Origin: an uncultured Lewinella sp.
GTDB lineage: Bacteria; Bacteroidota; Bacteroidia; Chitinophagales; Saprospiraceae
Direction: 5' to 3'
Assembly: GCA_913057725.1 (NCBI GenBank)
Contig: CAJXOS010000009.1
Coordinates: forward strand, 1 to 64,000
Length of the DNA: 64,000 bases
Shown: one piece after another, positions 18,266 to 27,831 of the stretch
Numbering within the stretch: position 1 is the first letter of the stretch
Layout of the letters: each line of letters opens with the position of its first letter
The notes under the pieces: generated by a model
Told to the model about the DNA's origin: nothing
What the model saw: the letters and a program-made list of their open reading frames with translations, nothing else
Databases searched by the model: none
Program-made: the position numbers and the translations under genes

Positions 18266-19237
18266 ATGCAGCTTCGTTTTTCCGGTACTTCCTATTTAGG
18301 TTTAGATCGACATCCTGAATACTTAGACTTAGTTAAGCAGGGTATAGATCGGTATGGCACACACTATGGAGGTTCTCGACTTTCCCCTCATAGCCCCGCG
18401 GTTTATGAAGAAGCGGAAGCGGCTTTCGCGAAGTGGTCGGGGGCGCCAGCGGCGCTATTAACGAGTTCGGGGACTACTGCTGGCCAATTGGCGGTTCGGT
18501 TTTTAAGTAAGAACTATGATAGTATTCATTTTAGCCCCTATGCCCATCCTGCTTCCTGGTGGCCAGCGGGAGTACAGTATGAATCTTGGAATGATTGGTT
18601 AGTGGCACTTCAGAACGGACGCACAGTAGGTTGTACGGACGGTGTCAATGCACTAAGAGTGAGCGAACCACCTTGGGATACAATTTTGCCAACCCTCCCG
18701 CCGGCTCTCATGATTGACGATTCCCACCTCTTGGGATGTTTCGCGCAAAAGAAAGGAGGAAGTTGGTCTACCCTTCGTCAGAGCTATCAAGGAGAGCTTT
18801 TGATAAATGCGTCTCTTGCAAAAGCACTAGCGCTTCCGGCTGGGCTCTTACTTGGCGAGAAAGAGGATATTCAGGCCGTTCAGTCACTGCCCCAATTTGG
18901 TGGAGCATCTCCTCCTGCCCCAGCCTACTTATTCGCTTGGCTGCGCGCACAAGACTTAATCGCGAAGCAATTTGAAAAGCTACAAGCTAATATTCAGAGG
19001 GTCCAGAGCTTCGCAGAACGAGTACCCCAAAAAATGGAAATCATAACGGGTTTTCCAGTTATTCGATTACACGACCACGTTTGGGTAGATCACTTACAGC
19101 AAAAAGGAATAGAGGTGAGCAGTTTTCGCTATCCTAAGCCCGATTCTGAGCGATATTCCAGAATCGTGATCCGAGCAGACCATTCGGCTGAAGGCATCGA
19201 ATATCTCTTAGATTGCCTAGAGGGCTTAGCGAGTTAG
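18266..19237 (+). CDS. Short PLP-dependent aminotransferase of the oxoamine synthase (BioF-like) type
   Basis: A 323-residue fold-type I PLP enzyme. The family's substrate loop appears as GTHYGGSRLSPHSPAVYEEA, like the GSGGSR segment of BioF/Kbl. The cofactor-contact motif DDSHLLG (151-157) corresponds to DEAHS-G, and Lys186 (NASLAKALALPAG) is the Schiff-base lysine. It is 60-70 residues shorter than BioF or Kbl, with a trimmed N-terminus and inner region. It may condense an amino acid with an acyl thioester or may be a diverged member with another reaction. It overlaps the convergent RDD gene by 12 bases. Confidence 0.7.
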   Translation: MQLRFSGTSYLGLDRHPEYLDLVKQGIDRYGTHYGGSRLSPHSPAVYEEAEAAFAKWSGAPAALLTSSGTTAGQLAVRFLSKNYDSIHFSPYAHPASWWPAGVQYESWNDWLVALQNGRTVGCTDGVNALRVSEPPWDTILPTLPPALMIDDSHLLGCFAQKKGGSWSTLRQSYQGELLINASLAKALALPAGLLLGEKEDIQAVQSLPQFGGASPPAPAYLFAWLRAQDLIAKQFEKLQANIQRVQSFAERVPQKMEIITGFPVIRLHDHVWVDHLQQKGIEVSSFRYPKPDSERYSRIVIRADHSAEGIEYLLDCLEGLAS

Positions 19238-19966
19238 AACGATATAGTCGCGGATCAAGGTTTTTAGAAATTCGGTAGGCTGGCGAAAGGCATCCCCTGC
19301 GTCTAACTGAAGCGCTAATTGTTTAGCAAGATCATGTAGCAAAGCACGATTTGCAGCATTTGGATACATCTGATAGCGAGCAATAGCGTTCTTGATCAGG
19401 AGCATGTCTTGTTCTGTAAATTGCCGCACTGCTGGATATTGTGGCTCATAGTCAGCCAAGGAACTAATACGCAGAATATCGCCTAGTCCAAAGCGACTGC
19501 TTGGGCGCATCTTTATGACTGCCGTACCAGCGGTCATGTCTCCAAGGCGCTGGCGGCGTGGCGTTGAGCTAATCAATAAGCCACCCAAAATCCCAAGGGT
19601 AGCTAGTAGGTCTACCAGGTAAAATAAGGCGCGCAGAAGGTAGTCTGCAGGTACAGGTTCCTCTCCGTCAAGACGAACTACCTGAATGCTCAGCGCTTTC
19701 TTACCTAGGCTTTGCCCATGGGATAATAGTTCATACAGGAAGTTATAGAGGATAAAGCACCCAATAGGAACGACTAGGCCAAATATGCCGATTTGAAAAT
19801 CTGACCATCTAATGTTGAAAGCTGCTGTAATGAGTAAGGCTAATAGAAAATAGCCGATGCCAACTACAACCATGTCTACAATTACCGCTAGCATGCGCTC
19901 GCCAGTCGTGGCGAGTTCATACTCGATCGTCACATTTTGTGAGGTTTGTAGATCAATGGTTTGCAT
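19226..19966 (-). CDS. RDD-family membrane protein
   Basis: The start at 19966 is preferred; the frame runs open 61 more codons upstream but that stretch is basic and not family-like. The 246-residue protein begins MQTIDLQTSQNVTIEYELA, then has the RDD signature GERMLAVIVDMVVVGIGYF, where R, D and D mark the domain. A second membrane pair contains SHGQSLGKKALSIQVVRLDG and RRQRLGDMTAGTAVIK. It is divergent from the SpoIIM gene by about 210 bases. RDD proteins repeatedly accompany SpoIIM, MoxR and DUF58 genes; the function is unknown, possibly transport or envelope organisation. Confidence 0.85.
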   Translation of the reverse strand: MQTIDLQTSQNVTIEYELATTGERMLAVIVDMVVVGIGYFLLALLITAAFNIRWSDFQIGIFGLVVPIGCFILYNFLYELLSHGQSLGKKALSIQVVRLDGEEPVPADYLLRALFYLVDLLATLGILGGLLISSTPRRQRLGDMTAGTAVIKMRPSSRFGLGDILRISSLADYEPQYPAVRQFTEQDMLLIKNAIARYQMYPNAANRALLHDLAKQLALQLDAGDAFRQPTEFLKTLIRDYIVLTR

Positions 19967-20178
19967 AATCGGTCTTAGATACGGAATGCCCTTTTGAGAT
20001 CGCGCTGTGGCAGTATAAGAAAACTGAAATTTAGGGTATTTCTTTTGAAACTTTTGGTAATTTGTTGCCCTTGTTATCGTTGATACCAAAATAGAGGGCT
20101 TTACAGAGCTTGAGTCCTTTCTAATGGCAACAATCCCGTACTCATCCACCTAATTGTTGTCCGAGAACATGATCATCA

Positions 20179-22023
20179 ATGCGCGAAACTCAGTTCATTA
20201 AGCAAAATCAGGAGAAATGGTCGGAGTTTGAGCATACGCTCAAAGGCGAAGCCAAAGATGCTGATCGCTTGCGCAGCCTCCTGGTACAAATTACTGATGA
20301 TCTCTCCTATTCTCGAACCTTTTACCCGAATCGTTCGGTACGGGTTTACCTCAATAGTCTCGCACAGAAAGTCTTCTTACAGCTATATCGAAATCGTAGA
20401 ACACCACTAGGCAAATTACTCACCTTTTGGACGGACGAGTTGCCGCAGGAGGTGTATAAAGCCCGTCGTGCTTTTCGTTTAGCGTTCTTCCTTTTCGTAC
20501 TCTGCTTTGGCATTGGTGTATTGTCCTGTGCAATGGACCCAGAATTTGCCGAAGTCGTCCTGGGAGATGATTATGTGGAAATGACCCGGGCAAATATTGA
20601 GTCTGGAGACCCCATGGCAGTATATAAGCAGAAGGGAGCTTTTAGTATGTTTTTGGGCATCACCTTTAATAACCTATACGTGGCGTTCTTAGCCTTCGCC
20701 ATGGGCGTATTCTTTGGTGTTGGCTCCATCATTATCTTGATTAGCAATGCTATCATGGTAGGCTGCTTTCAATACTTCTTTATTCAACAAGGATTATTCT
20801 GGGAGTCGTTCCTCACCATATGGATACACGGTACCCTCGAGATTTCTGCCATCGTTATTGCTACCGCAGCTGGTATAACAATGGGGCATGGTCCCGCCTT
20901 TCCGGGTACCTACACTCGACTTCAAGCTTTTCAACAATCGGCGCGTCGAGGTGCCAAAATCATGTTGGGTACGGCGCCGCTCTTCATCATTGCTGGTTTC
21001 TTGGAAGGGTTCATGACGCGGCAGACGGATACGCCAGATATCATTAGAGGGGCATTTATCTTAGTCTGTCTTGCCTTTGTTATCGTCTATTTTGTGTGGT
21101 ACCCCTGGATGCACAATAAGATGGGCTTGTACCGTCTCGAAGACGATGTGCAGCGACTACCTGCCGACCAAGAATATCAGTTAGACACAGGGCGAATCAA
21201 AACCAGCGGAGAAATATTCAGTGAAATTTTTGTGCTCTTTCGTCGGCATAGCCGATCCTTTTTGTTAGCCGTCTTTGGAGGAGCATTGCTATACACCGTA
21301 CTGATCTTTAGTACAACATCGGCCTCCGCCGAAACCTTGCTTCCTTTTAATACGGACAGCTGGGTCTTCAATGCTTATAATTTTGTCTTACTCTTTAGTG
21401 CTCGCGATTCCTTTTGGATTATTCCATTAGCGGGAGCGCTCATGTTGTTTGTCATTTCCTTGCAGGCTTTCCGTGCTATTGATCAAGAACTGGATCAAAG
21501 AGTGGATCGCTTCGCTTATTTGCGACTGTTGTTCGGAATATCGATGGTCATGCTATGTGTGTGTTTTCTATCGTGGTGGTTGCTGGCAACCATTGTGTTT
21601 TTACTGCCGCTAGCATTACTTCTGGCATATGTCTCGTACCGCGATAACCTTTACGTTACAAAGGCTGTACAACGAGTTTTCTTTTTGCTGAAGAGTGCCT
21701 ATTGGCGTACAGTAGGCATGTCAGTTTTGCTGCTTGTACTTGGCCTGACCTTGTTTTCCATTATCAATACCGTAGTGGCTCAGTTATTATTTCAGATGAT
21801 CAATTGGCTAGTCTACGCTGAGCAAGCACTGCTTGATGAATGGAGCTTGAGGATCAATGTCTTTTTACTGGCTTCCATTGCGAATTTTATCTGGCTGTTG
21901 CTGTTCCTGGGAGCTGGTTTACTGTACTATACGTTGCGCGAGATCAATGAAGGGACCAGTCTTCGGAAAAAGCTATCCAGCATTGGACAGAGTCGTCGCA
22001 TCAGAGGATTAGAAAGAGAATAA
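20179..22023 (+). CDS. SpoIIM (stage II sporulation M)/DUF95-like membrane protein
   Basis: A 614-residue protein with a cytosolic N-terminal helical region (about 1-90) and then many membrane segments. The SpoIIM-like core (about 95-290) shows RRAFRLAFFLFVLCFGIGVL, FNNLYVAFLAFAMGVFFGVG and WIHGTLEISAIVIATAAGI, the HGxxE motif typical of the family. A second half adds several further membrane helices. In spore formers SpoIIM helps peptidoglycan remodelling; here the organism is not expected to sporulate, so the role is inferred to be envelope-related. It heads the operon with DUF4129, DUF4350, MoxR and DUF58 genes. Confidence 0.85.
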   Translation: MRETQFIKQNQEKWSEFEHTLKGEAKDADRLRSLLVQITDDLSYSRTFYPNRSVRVYLNSLAQKVFLQLYRNRRTPLGKLLTFWTDELPQEVYKARRAFRLAFFLFVLCFGIGVLSCAMDPEFAEVVLGDDYVEMTRANIESGDPMAVYKQKGAFSMFLGITFNNLYVAFLAFAMGVFFGVGSIIILISNAIMVGCFQYFFIQQGLFWESFLTIWIHGTLEISAIVIATAAGITMGHGPAFPGTYTRLQAFQQSARRGAKIMLGTAPLFIIAGFLEGFMTRQTDTPDIIRGAFILVCLAFVIVYFVWYPWMHNKMGLYRLEDDVQRLPADQEYQLDTGRIKTSGEIFSEIFVLFRRHSRSFLLAVFGGALLYTVLIFSTTSASAETLLPFNTDSWVFNAYNFVLLFSARDSFWIIPLAGALMLFVISLQAFRAIDQELDQRVDRFAYLRLLFGISMVMLCVCFLSWWLLATIVFLLPLALLLAYVSYRDNLYVTKAVQRVFFLLKSAYWRTVGMSVLLLVLGLTLFSIINTVVAQLLFQMINWLVYAEQALLDEWSLRINVFLLASIANFIWLLLFLGAGLLYYTLREINEGTSLRKKLSSIGQSRRIRGLERE

Positions 22024-22029
22024 ACGTTC

Positions 22030-22773
22030 ATGAAGCACCGTATCTACAGCCTGGTTGTTTACCTGTTACTAAGCGTCTCGCTTAGTACAGGCTGGGCACA
22101 GACTGCTGGTGAGGGGTACATTGAGCAACGGATTGAGAACCGCAGCTTTGATCAGGCAGACTGGGAAAGTCTAAGCGAGTCTCTGGATTATTCTGGAAAA
22201 CCACCAAAGCCTAAAAAAGAGCGTGAAGATCGCTCCTCCAGTGGAGGAGAAAGTAGAGCTCCCTTTGACTTCGGAGATTTATCTTTTCTATCCCCAATTC
22301 TCAAGGTTGTATTTTTCATCTTGGTGATCGGATTACTTGGATGGCTTGTGTATTCATTCATCCAAAAAAACGAATTGTCATTTGCTCCGCTCACAGAAGA
22401 CGATGGAACAGAGGAAGATGACCTGACCAACATAGAACGCCTGGAAGAAGAACTGGATAAACGCAATGTTGATCCCTATCTAGTTAAGGCAGAAAAGGAT
22501 GAAAACTATCACCTCGCAGTACGTCTTCATTTCTTGGCGTTGTTGAAGCAACTCCACGAGCAGCAATTGATCCAATGGAAAAAGGATCGTACAAATCGAG
22601 CCTATCTCAATCAGGTTCGGAACCAGGATCATTATTCGTCATTCCGTCAATTGACATTGACTTTTGAGCGAGTCTGGTATGGCAACTACCATCCTTCTGG
22701 AACAGAATATCAGACGATCAAGGAACAGTTTGATTCCTATCGTAGTCTATTAGAAAACTCGGTGCCCGTATGA
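22030..22773 (+). CDS. DUF4129-type membrane protein
   Basis: A 247-residue protein with a signal peptide (residues 1-23), a short periplasmic segment with a charged linker (KPPKPKKEREDRSSSGGES), one membrane helix (about 95-115) and a cytosolic C-terminal domain. That domain shows the DUF4129 pattern: YHLAVRLHFLALLKQLHEQ, then FRQLTLTFERVWYGNYHP. It begins 6 bases after the SpoIIM gene and its stop overlaps the DUF4350 start by ATGA, so the three are translationally coupled. Confidence 0.8.
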   Translation: MKHRIYSLVVYLLLSVSLSTGWAQTAGEGYIEQRIENRSFDQADWESLSESLDYSGKPPKPKKEREDRSSSGGESRAPFDFGDLSFLSPILKVVFFILVIGLLGWLVYSFIQKNELSFAPLTEDDGTEEDDLTNIERLEEELDKRNVDPYLVKAEKDENYHLAVRLHFLALLKQLHEQQLIQWKKDRTNRAYLNQVRNQDHYSSFRQLTLTFERVWYGNYHPSGTEYQTIKEQFDSYRSLLENSVPV

Positions 22774-24053
22774 ATAGCCGTAGAATAATACTAGGCATTG
22801 GGGTACTCTTTATCCTGATTTTGGTGGTCTGGGCCATTCGGGGCAGTCAGCAAAGATTTTCTTGGCGAGAAACCTTCAAGATTGACAGCAAGGAGCCTTA
22901 TGGTTTGTACGGACTTTATGAACTGCTGGATGATTACAGTGGAGTAGAAAGCGTCAAGCGTTTGAAAGATAGCCTGGCGGGAGAGCTGCCCACAACGATT
23001 GCTTCTGGAAAGGCCAACTATGTCTTCGTTGGTGGCGGGCTCTTTATGCGACCTCAGGATAGAGATGAACTTCTGGCGTTTGTTAGTGCTGGCAACACGG
23101 CTTTTCTATCAGCTCGTGTACTGCCGTACGACTTGATGTTCTACTTGTATTATGATGAATGTGACTACCTGCCTTGGGATGGATACGCTGAACATGTAGA
23201 TAGTACGATTAACGTCAATTTCCTTCATCCAACCCTGCTACGCGGCGACTACTTTCCTTACAAGTATATTCAAAACTTTGCGGCTACTCAGCGGATTTGG
23301 GGCTTCTTCCCTGATACCTACTTCTGTGAGATGGAGAACGGTTTTGTTCCAATAGGACAAATGGAAGGAGGGCTCGTCAATATGGTGCAAGTACCATACG
23401 GCGAAGGTTACTTCTATCTGCATAGCCAGCCATTATTGTTTACCAATTATTATCTGGTGAAGGAAGACGGGCGCGATTATGCCCAGCGAGCTCTAAGCCA
23501 TTTAAATGACGGTCCTATTTATTGGGATGAGTTTAGCCGGGTGCCTGAAAGTATGGCCCGCCGTCAGAATGAATCATATCAGGGACAACAAAATCGTCGT
23601 CTACAAGAGGAAAGTCCACTACAGTATATTCTTGAGCAACCGCCATTGGCCTGGGCTTGGTACCTATTGGTTGCGATGGGGCTGCTTTACATGCTGTTCC
23701 GTACGAAGCGGCGTCAGCGGGTTATCCCTGTACATCGTGCCCCACGTAATACTAGTATGCAGTTTCTAGAAACTATCGGTTTCTTGTATTACCAAAAAGC
23801 AAGCCATCAGCAAGTGGCAGTACAGGCCATTAAGTTGTTGCGCACCTTCGTTAAAGAGCGCTATGGACTGCAATGGCGCGATCAAAACGAGGCTTTCATT
23901 CAGCAATTGAGTAACCGCTCTGGTGTAAGTCATGAGTTGGTAGCGTCAATTGCAAAGGATGCTCATAATATTCCCCGTTACACTGGTTTAGTGGAAACGG
24001 AACTGGTCAAATTTCATCAACGCTTAGAACGCTTTTACCAAGCGGCGAAATAA
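22770..24053 (+). CDS. DUF4350-type membrane protein
   Basis: The ATGA overlap with the DUF4129 gene implies coupled translation. The 427-residue protein has an N-terminal membrane helix (about 6-24) and a periplasmic DUF4350 region (about 30-240: SKEPYGLYGLYELLDDY, NYVFVGGGLFMRPQDRDELL), resembling a GATase1-like fold. A second membrane helix sits at about 292-309. The cytosolic end (MQFLETIGFLYYQKASHQQV) is found in such cluster proteins. A role together with MoxR and DUF58 is inferred from conserved gene neighbourhoods. Confidence 0.78.
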   Translation: MNSRRIILGIGVLFILILVVWAIRGSQQRFSWRETFKIDSKEPYGLYGLYELLDDYSGVESVKRLKDSLAGELPTTIASGKANYVFVGGGLFMRPQDRDELLAFVSAGNTAFLSARVLPYDLMFYLYYDECDYLPWDGYAEHVDSTINVNFLHPTLLRGDYFPYKYIQNFAATQRIWGFFPDTYFCEMENGFVPIGQMEGGLVNMVQVPYGEGYFYLHSQPLLFTNYYLVKEDGRDYAQRALSHLNDGPIYWDEFSRVPESMARRQNESYQGQQNRRLQEESPLQYILEQPPLAWAWYLLVAMGLLYMLFRTKRRQRVIPVHRAPRNTSMQFLETIGFLYYQKASHQQVAVQAIKLLRTFVKERYGLQWRDQNEAFIQQLSNRSGVSHELVASIAKDAHNIPRYTGLVETELVKFHQRLERFYQAAK

Positions 24054-24175
24054 TAAAGAATAGGTTTTCGATTTCCGGTTAATGCGATAGAAATAGAGGA
24101 TGATAGTGGGAGTTTGTGAAGCATTCGCTGGAATAATATCGAAAGGTTATTTTTGAACGAATACCAAACAGAACT

Positions 24176-25216
24176 ATGTTGACAGAGGAAAACACCGAAC
24201 ATAACGAACTAGATCCACAGGAAGAACCTACGCCGGATCCGGTACCTGTTCAGCCACAGACACCGCCTGAGTTATATCGCCTGGCAACGGCCGTTGACCG
24301 AGTGCGAGAGGAAATTGGCAAAGTCGTAATCGGGCAACAGAACTTTGTTGAGCTACTCATTGCCTCACTTTTTGCCGGAGGGCATGTTTTGGTAGAGGGT
24401 GTTCCTGGAATTGCCAAGACCCTAACCGCAAAGTTGCTGGCACAGTCCCTTAAGGTCGATTTTAGCCGAATCCAATTTACTCCAGACCTCATGCCGAGTG
24501 ATGTGGTGGGTACAACCGTATTCAACCTCAATAACTCTGAGTTCTCCTTTAATGCTGGGCCAATATTCTCGAATATTGTCTTGATTGATGAGGTAAATCG
24601 TTCGCCAGCCAAAACGCAGGCGGCCCTCTTCGAGGTAATGGAAGAATACCAGGTGACGGTAGATGGTACTACCCACAAAATGGATATGCCATTCTTTGTC
24701 ATTGCAACCCAAAACCCAGTAGAGCAGGAGGGAACGTACAAATTGCCAGAAGCACAGTTGGATCGTTTTCTGGTGAAGATAAATATTGATTATCCTTCTC
24801 TTTCGGAAGAACAAGCTATACTACGCAGGTTCCGATCCGACTTCCAGATGTCGCAACAAGAGGAGGTGAAGCCGGTGCTTGATAGCAAGGCAATCAAGGA
24901 GTGTAGAGCCATTGTGGAGAAAGTCTTTATCAAGGATGAGCTTCTAGACTATATCGCTGCCATTGTTCACGAAACACGTCAAAATGGAGACCTCTTTCTA
25001 GGTGCTTCACCACGGGCCTCCTTGGCAATCATGAAAATGTCCAAAGCAGTGGCTGCTATTAATGGTCGCAATTTCGTTACGCCGGATGATATCCAAGAGG
25101 TAGCTTATCCGGTATTGAATCACCGAATTATCCTTACTCCTGAACGCGAAATGGAAGGCTATGCTACCCGTGATGTGATTGAGGAGATTATCAAAAAGAT
25201 CGGAGTGCCTCGCTAA
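24176..25216 (+). CDS. MoxR-family AAA+ ATPase
   Basis: A 346-residue AAA+ ATPase with a proline-rich N-terminal extension (about 1-30). Walker A is GVPGIAKT at 75-82, Walker B is LIDEVNRSP at about 136-144, sensor 1 is ATQNPVEQEGTYKLPEAQLD, and the AAA lid domain ends the protein. MoxR proteins act as chaperones that activate or mature partner proteins, commonly those with VWA-type or DUF58 domains. The DUF58 gene starts 3 bases after its stop. The 120-base gap before it may hold a secondary promoter. Confidence 0.93.
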   Translation: MLTEENTEHNELDPQEEPTPDPVPVQPQTPPELYRLATAVDRVREEIGKVVIGQQNFVELLIASLFAGGHVLVEGVPGIAKTLTAKLLAQSLKVDFSRIQFTPDLMPSDVVGTTVFNLNNSEFSFNAGPIFSNIVLIDEVNRSPAKTQAALFEVMEEYQVTVDGTTHKMDMPFFVIATQNPVEQEGTYKLPEAQLDRFLVKINIDYPSLSEEQAILRRFRSDFQMSQQEEVKPVLDSKAIKECRAIVEKVFIKDELLDYIAAIVHETRQNGDLFLGASPRASLAIMKMSKAVAAINGRNFVTPDDIQEVAYPVLNHRIILTPEREMEGYATRDVIEEIIKKIGVPR

Positions 25217-25219
25217 TCT

Positions 25220-26554
25220 ATGAAAGGCTTTTTCTCAAATATCTATCTCCGAGACCGCTTCTTTTGGTGGTTGGGTGCACTGGTTGTGGCCTTTGCCACG
25301 GGCTTTTGGTGGCCGCCATTGTTTTTTGTGGCGCAGGTAGCCCTATTGGCCTTCATGGTGCTAGTGGTCGTAGATGGCCTTATCCTTTTTGCCCGGAATT
25401 ACCGTTTTCGGATTCGTAGAAAGCTACCTCGAGTATTATCACTAGGGGATAGTACTATCGTGAAAATTGACCTGCAGAACCGTAATAATCTGCGACTCCG
25501 TATTGGTTTGATTGACGAACTGCCCTATCAATTGCAGATCCGAGATTACTACCAAGAATTGAGCCTTAGTCCGGAAGAGCAAATTGTTTTGGATTATGAG
25601 ATACGTCCGCTTTCACGTGGTAGCTATTCGTTTGGTGATATCATTTTGTTTCTCTCTACCCAACTCGGATTGTTGGAGCGACGCTTTACCAAGAAAGCAG
25701 CTGTTGAGCTTCCTGTTTATCCTTCTATCGTGCAAATGAAGCAATTCGAGTTACGGGCTTTCGAACGCACCAGCATGCCTGGCGGATTGAAACAAATGCG
25801 CCGGATTGGGCACAGCTATGAGTTTGATCAGATTAAGAACTACGTGCGCGGGGATGACTACCGAAGCATCAACTGGAAAGCCACCGGTCGTAGGGCACAA
25901 CTTATGGTAAACCAATACGAGGATGAGCGGGCACAGCAGGTGTATTGCATTATTGACAAAAGTCGTGTGATGCGGATGCCCTTTGATGGTCTCACCCTCA
26001 TGGACCACGCCATCAATACCAGCTTGGTGCTTTCAAATATTGCCCTTAAAAAACACGATAGAGCGGGGCTACTTACTTTTTCTGATAAACTAGGAGCGGT
26101 TATCAAAGCTGATAGTAAGGCGGCGCAGCTCAGTAAGATTCTACAGACCTTATATAAGGAAAGTGAACGAAGTACAGAGGCCAACTACGAGCTACTGTAC
26201 TACTTCAGCCGTAAGTTGGTAAGCGGGCGCAGCTTGATGGTGCTTTTTACCAATTTTGAAAGCATGTACGCCCTTGATCGAGCCTTACCTATTCTTCGGC
26301 GGATTAGTGCTTTTCACCTTCTAGTCGTGGTGTTTTTTGAGAATACGGCGGTGCGTGACTTTGCCAATAAAGCTCCTACCACGGTAGAAGGAATTTATCA
26401 GCAGACGGTCGCACGTAAGTTCTTGGCAGAAAAAGGAGCCATGGTACAAAAGCTTAAGCAGTTCGGTATCCAAGCAGTATTGACACGCCCAGAGGATTTG
26501 TCGATGAATACTATCAATAAGTATCTGGAGTTAAAAGCTAGAGGATTGATCTAG
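25220..26554 (+). CDS. DUF58 domain protein
   Basis: The 444-residue protein has two N-terminal membrane helices (about 14-50), a beta-rich middle and the DUF58 signature GGLKQMRRIGHSYEFDQIKN followed by YVRGDDYRSINWKATGR. The C-terminal part (about 235-400) resembles a von Willebrand A fold, although its metal site is incomplete (IIDKSRVM in place of DxSxS). It is the standard partner of MoxR and lies directly downstream. Confidence 0.9.
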   Translation: MKGFFSNIYLRDRFFWWLGALVVAFATGFWWPPLFFVAQVALLAFMVLVVVDGLILFARNYRFRIRRKLPRVLSLGDSTIVKIDLQNRNNLRLRIGLIDELPYQLQIRDYYQELSLSPEEQIVLDYEIRPLSRGSYSFGDIILFLSTQLGLLERRFTKKAAVELPVYPSIVQMKQFELRAFERTSMPGGLKQMRRIGHSYEFDQIKNYVRGDDYRSINWKATGRRAQLMVNQYEDERAQQVYCIIDKSRVMRMPFDGLTLMDHAINTSLVLSNIALKKHDRAGLLTFSDKLGAVIKADSKAAQLSKILQTLYKESERSTEANYELLYYFSRKLVSGRSLMVLFTNFESMYALDRALPILRRISAFHLLVVVFFENTAVRDFANKAPTTVEGIYQQTVARKFLAEKGAMVQKLKQFGIQAVLTRPEDLSMNTINKYLELKARGLI

Positions 26555-26616
26555 TATTGACCTGCCATTCAAGGATTGAAACCGTCTCTGTAGACCATAA
26601 CTTCACAGAAAACAAG

Positions 26617-27831
26617 ATGAGGCCAAAATCGCTAATTGAACAGCTGCAGCGGATAACCTTGGAATCTCAAGGGTTGACTAAAGCGCATCCTTTTGGTAAG
26701 GGGAAACGTGCTGTTGCTGGCGCTTTAGAGCATCTTGGCTACATCCAAATTGATACGCTATCGGTTGTCGCTAGGGCACACCATCATACACTTTGGACAA
26801 GGGTACCTAGTTATAAAAATGAGTACCTCAACAAGTTGGTCGAAGAGCGCGAGGCTTTCGAATACTGGTTCCATGCGGCAGCCTATTTACCAATGAAGGA
26901 CTTTCGCTTCGCCCAACCAAGAATGTCCTATTTCCAAAGAGGGGAGTCGAGTTATTTCAACAAGGTCGATGATAAGGATATCCAGTTTGTTTTGGATCGC
27001 ATTCGAATAGATGGTCCGCAAAAAGCTCGTGATTTCAAGACGGCCAAGACTAAGGCTGGTAGTTGGTGGAATTGGAAGCCCGCGAAAATGGCTCTGGAAA
27101 AACTGTTTATGCAAGGTGATCTTATGATTTGCCGTCGAGAAGGTATGGAGAAGATCTATGATTTGCCCGAAAGGGTACTTCCGGCTACCGTCGATACTTC
27201 AGCACCCAGTGAATCGGAATACGCGGAATACTTAGTCGAAACTCATCTTCGTGCCTATGGATTCACTACCGTCAAGCAATCGACCCACTTGAGACCTGGG
27301 CGAGGTTTACGTGATAAAGTGAAAGAAATCCTACAGTCTAAATTGGATGATAAAAGTGTCCATGTAGTGGACTTGGATGGCTTACCAGACTACTACGTCA
27401 AAAGCGATCTATTGGACAAACCGATTAGAAAGCCGGCCCCCAATATTCGCCTGCTTTCCCCTTTTGACAATTCGATCATTCATCGCGATCGTATTCAGCA
27501 ACTGTTTGGATTTGATTACAAAATTGAGTGCTACACTCCTAAGGAAAAGAGGCTGTTTGGTTATTTCTGTTTGCCGATCCTGTTTGGAGAAAAATTGATA
27601 GGTCGAGTGGATTGTAAAGCGCATCGCAAAACAGGTGAGTTTGAGATTATCCACCTACATATCGAGGATGAGTTGATCGATCTAGAAGAAATAGTGGGGC
27701 CACTAGTGGATTCGATGCGGCATTTTATGGCGTTTAATGATTGCCATACAATAAGGATTACTCGTATCAGTCCTAAACAGTTTACGAGCCTATTCCAGTC
27801 TGCGCTAAAAAATGAAGGACTGATGAAATAG
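26617..27831 (+). CDS. YcaQ/AlkX-type winged-helix DNA glycosylase
   Basis: The frame opens at a TTG (26557), but ATG at 26617 fits the family N-terminus. The 404-residue protein is a crosslink-repair glycosylase relative: AVAGALEHLGYIQIDTLSVV carries the Q-x-D catalytic motif (Gln44, Asp46) of the YcaQ/AlkX subfamily. ARAHHHTLWTRVPSY and FEYWFHAAAYLPMKDF follow. Three winged-helix units make up the body. It should excise bulky alkylated bases and open interstrand crosslinks. It comes 62 bases after the DUF58 gene and may be read from that transcript. Confidence 0.85.
   Translation: MRPKSLIEQLQRITLESQGLTKAHPFGKGKRAVAGALEHLGYIQIDTLSVVARAHHHTLWTRVPSYKNEYLNKLVEEREAFEYWFHAAAYLPMKDFRFAQPRMSYFQRGESSYFNKVDDKDIQFVLDRIRIDGPQKARDFKTAKTKAGSWWNWKPAKMALEKLFMQGDLMICRREGMEKIYDLPERVLPATVDTSAPSESEYAEYLVETHLRAYGFTTVKQSTHLRPGRGLRDKVKEILQSKLDDKSVHVVDLDGLPDYYVKSDLLDKPIRKPAPNIRLLSPFDNSIIHRDRIQQLFGFDYKIECYTPKEKRLFGYFCLPILFGEKLIGRVDCKAHRKTGEFEIIHLHIEDELIDLEEIVGPLVDSMRHFMAFNDCHTIRITRISPKQFTSLFQSALKNEGLMK

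Noticed and set aside
19967-20149. N-terminal extension of the RDD protein
   Set aside because: The added 61 residues are basic and low in structure, and the ATG at 19966 opens the family-like sequence. The stretch is better seen as the divergent promoter region.
24250-24741. 163-codon minus-strand frame opposite the MoxR gene
   Set aside because: It lies wholly inside a gene with intact AAA+ motifs on the other strand; its Ser/Thr/Cys-rich composition is typical of a shadow frame.
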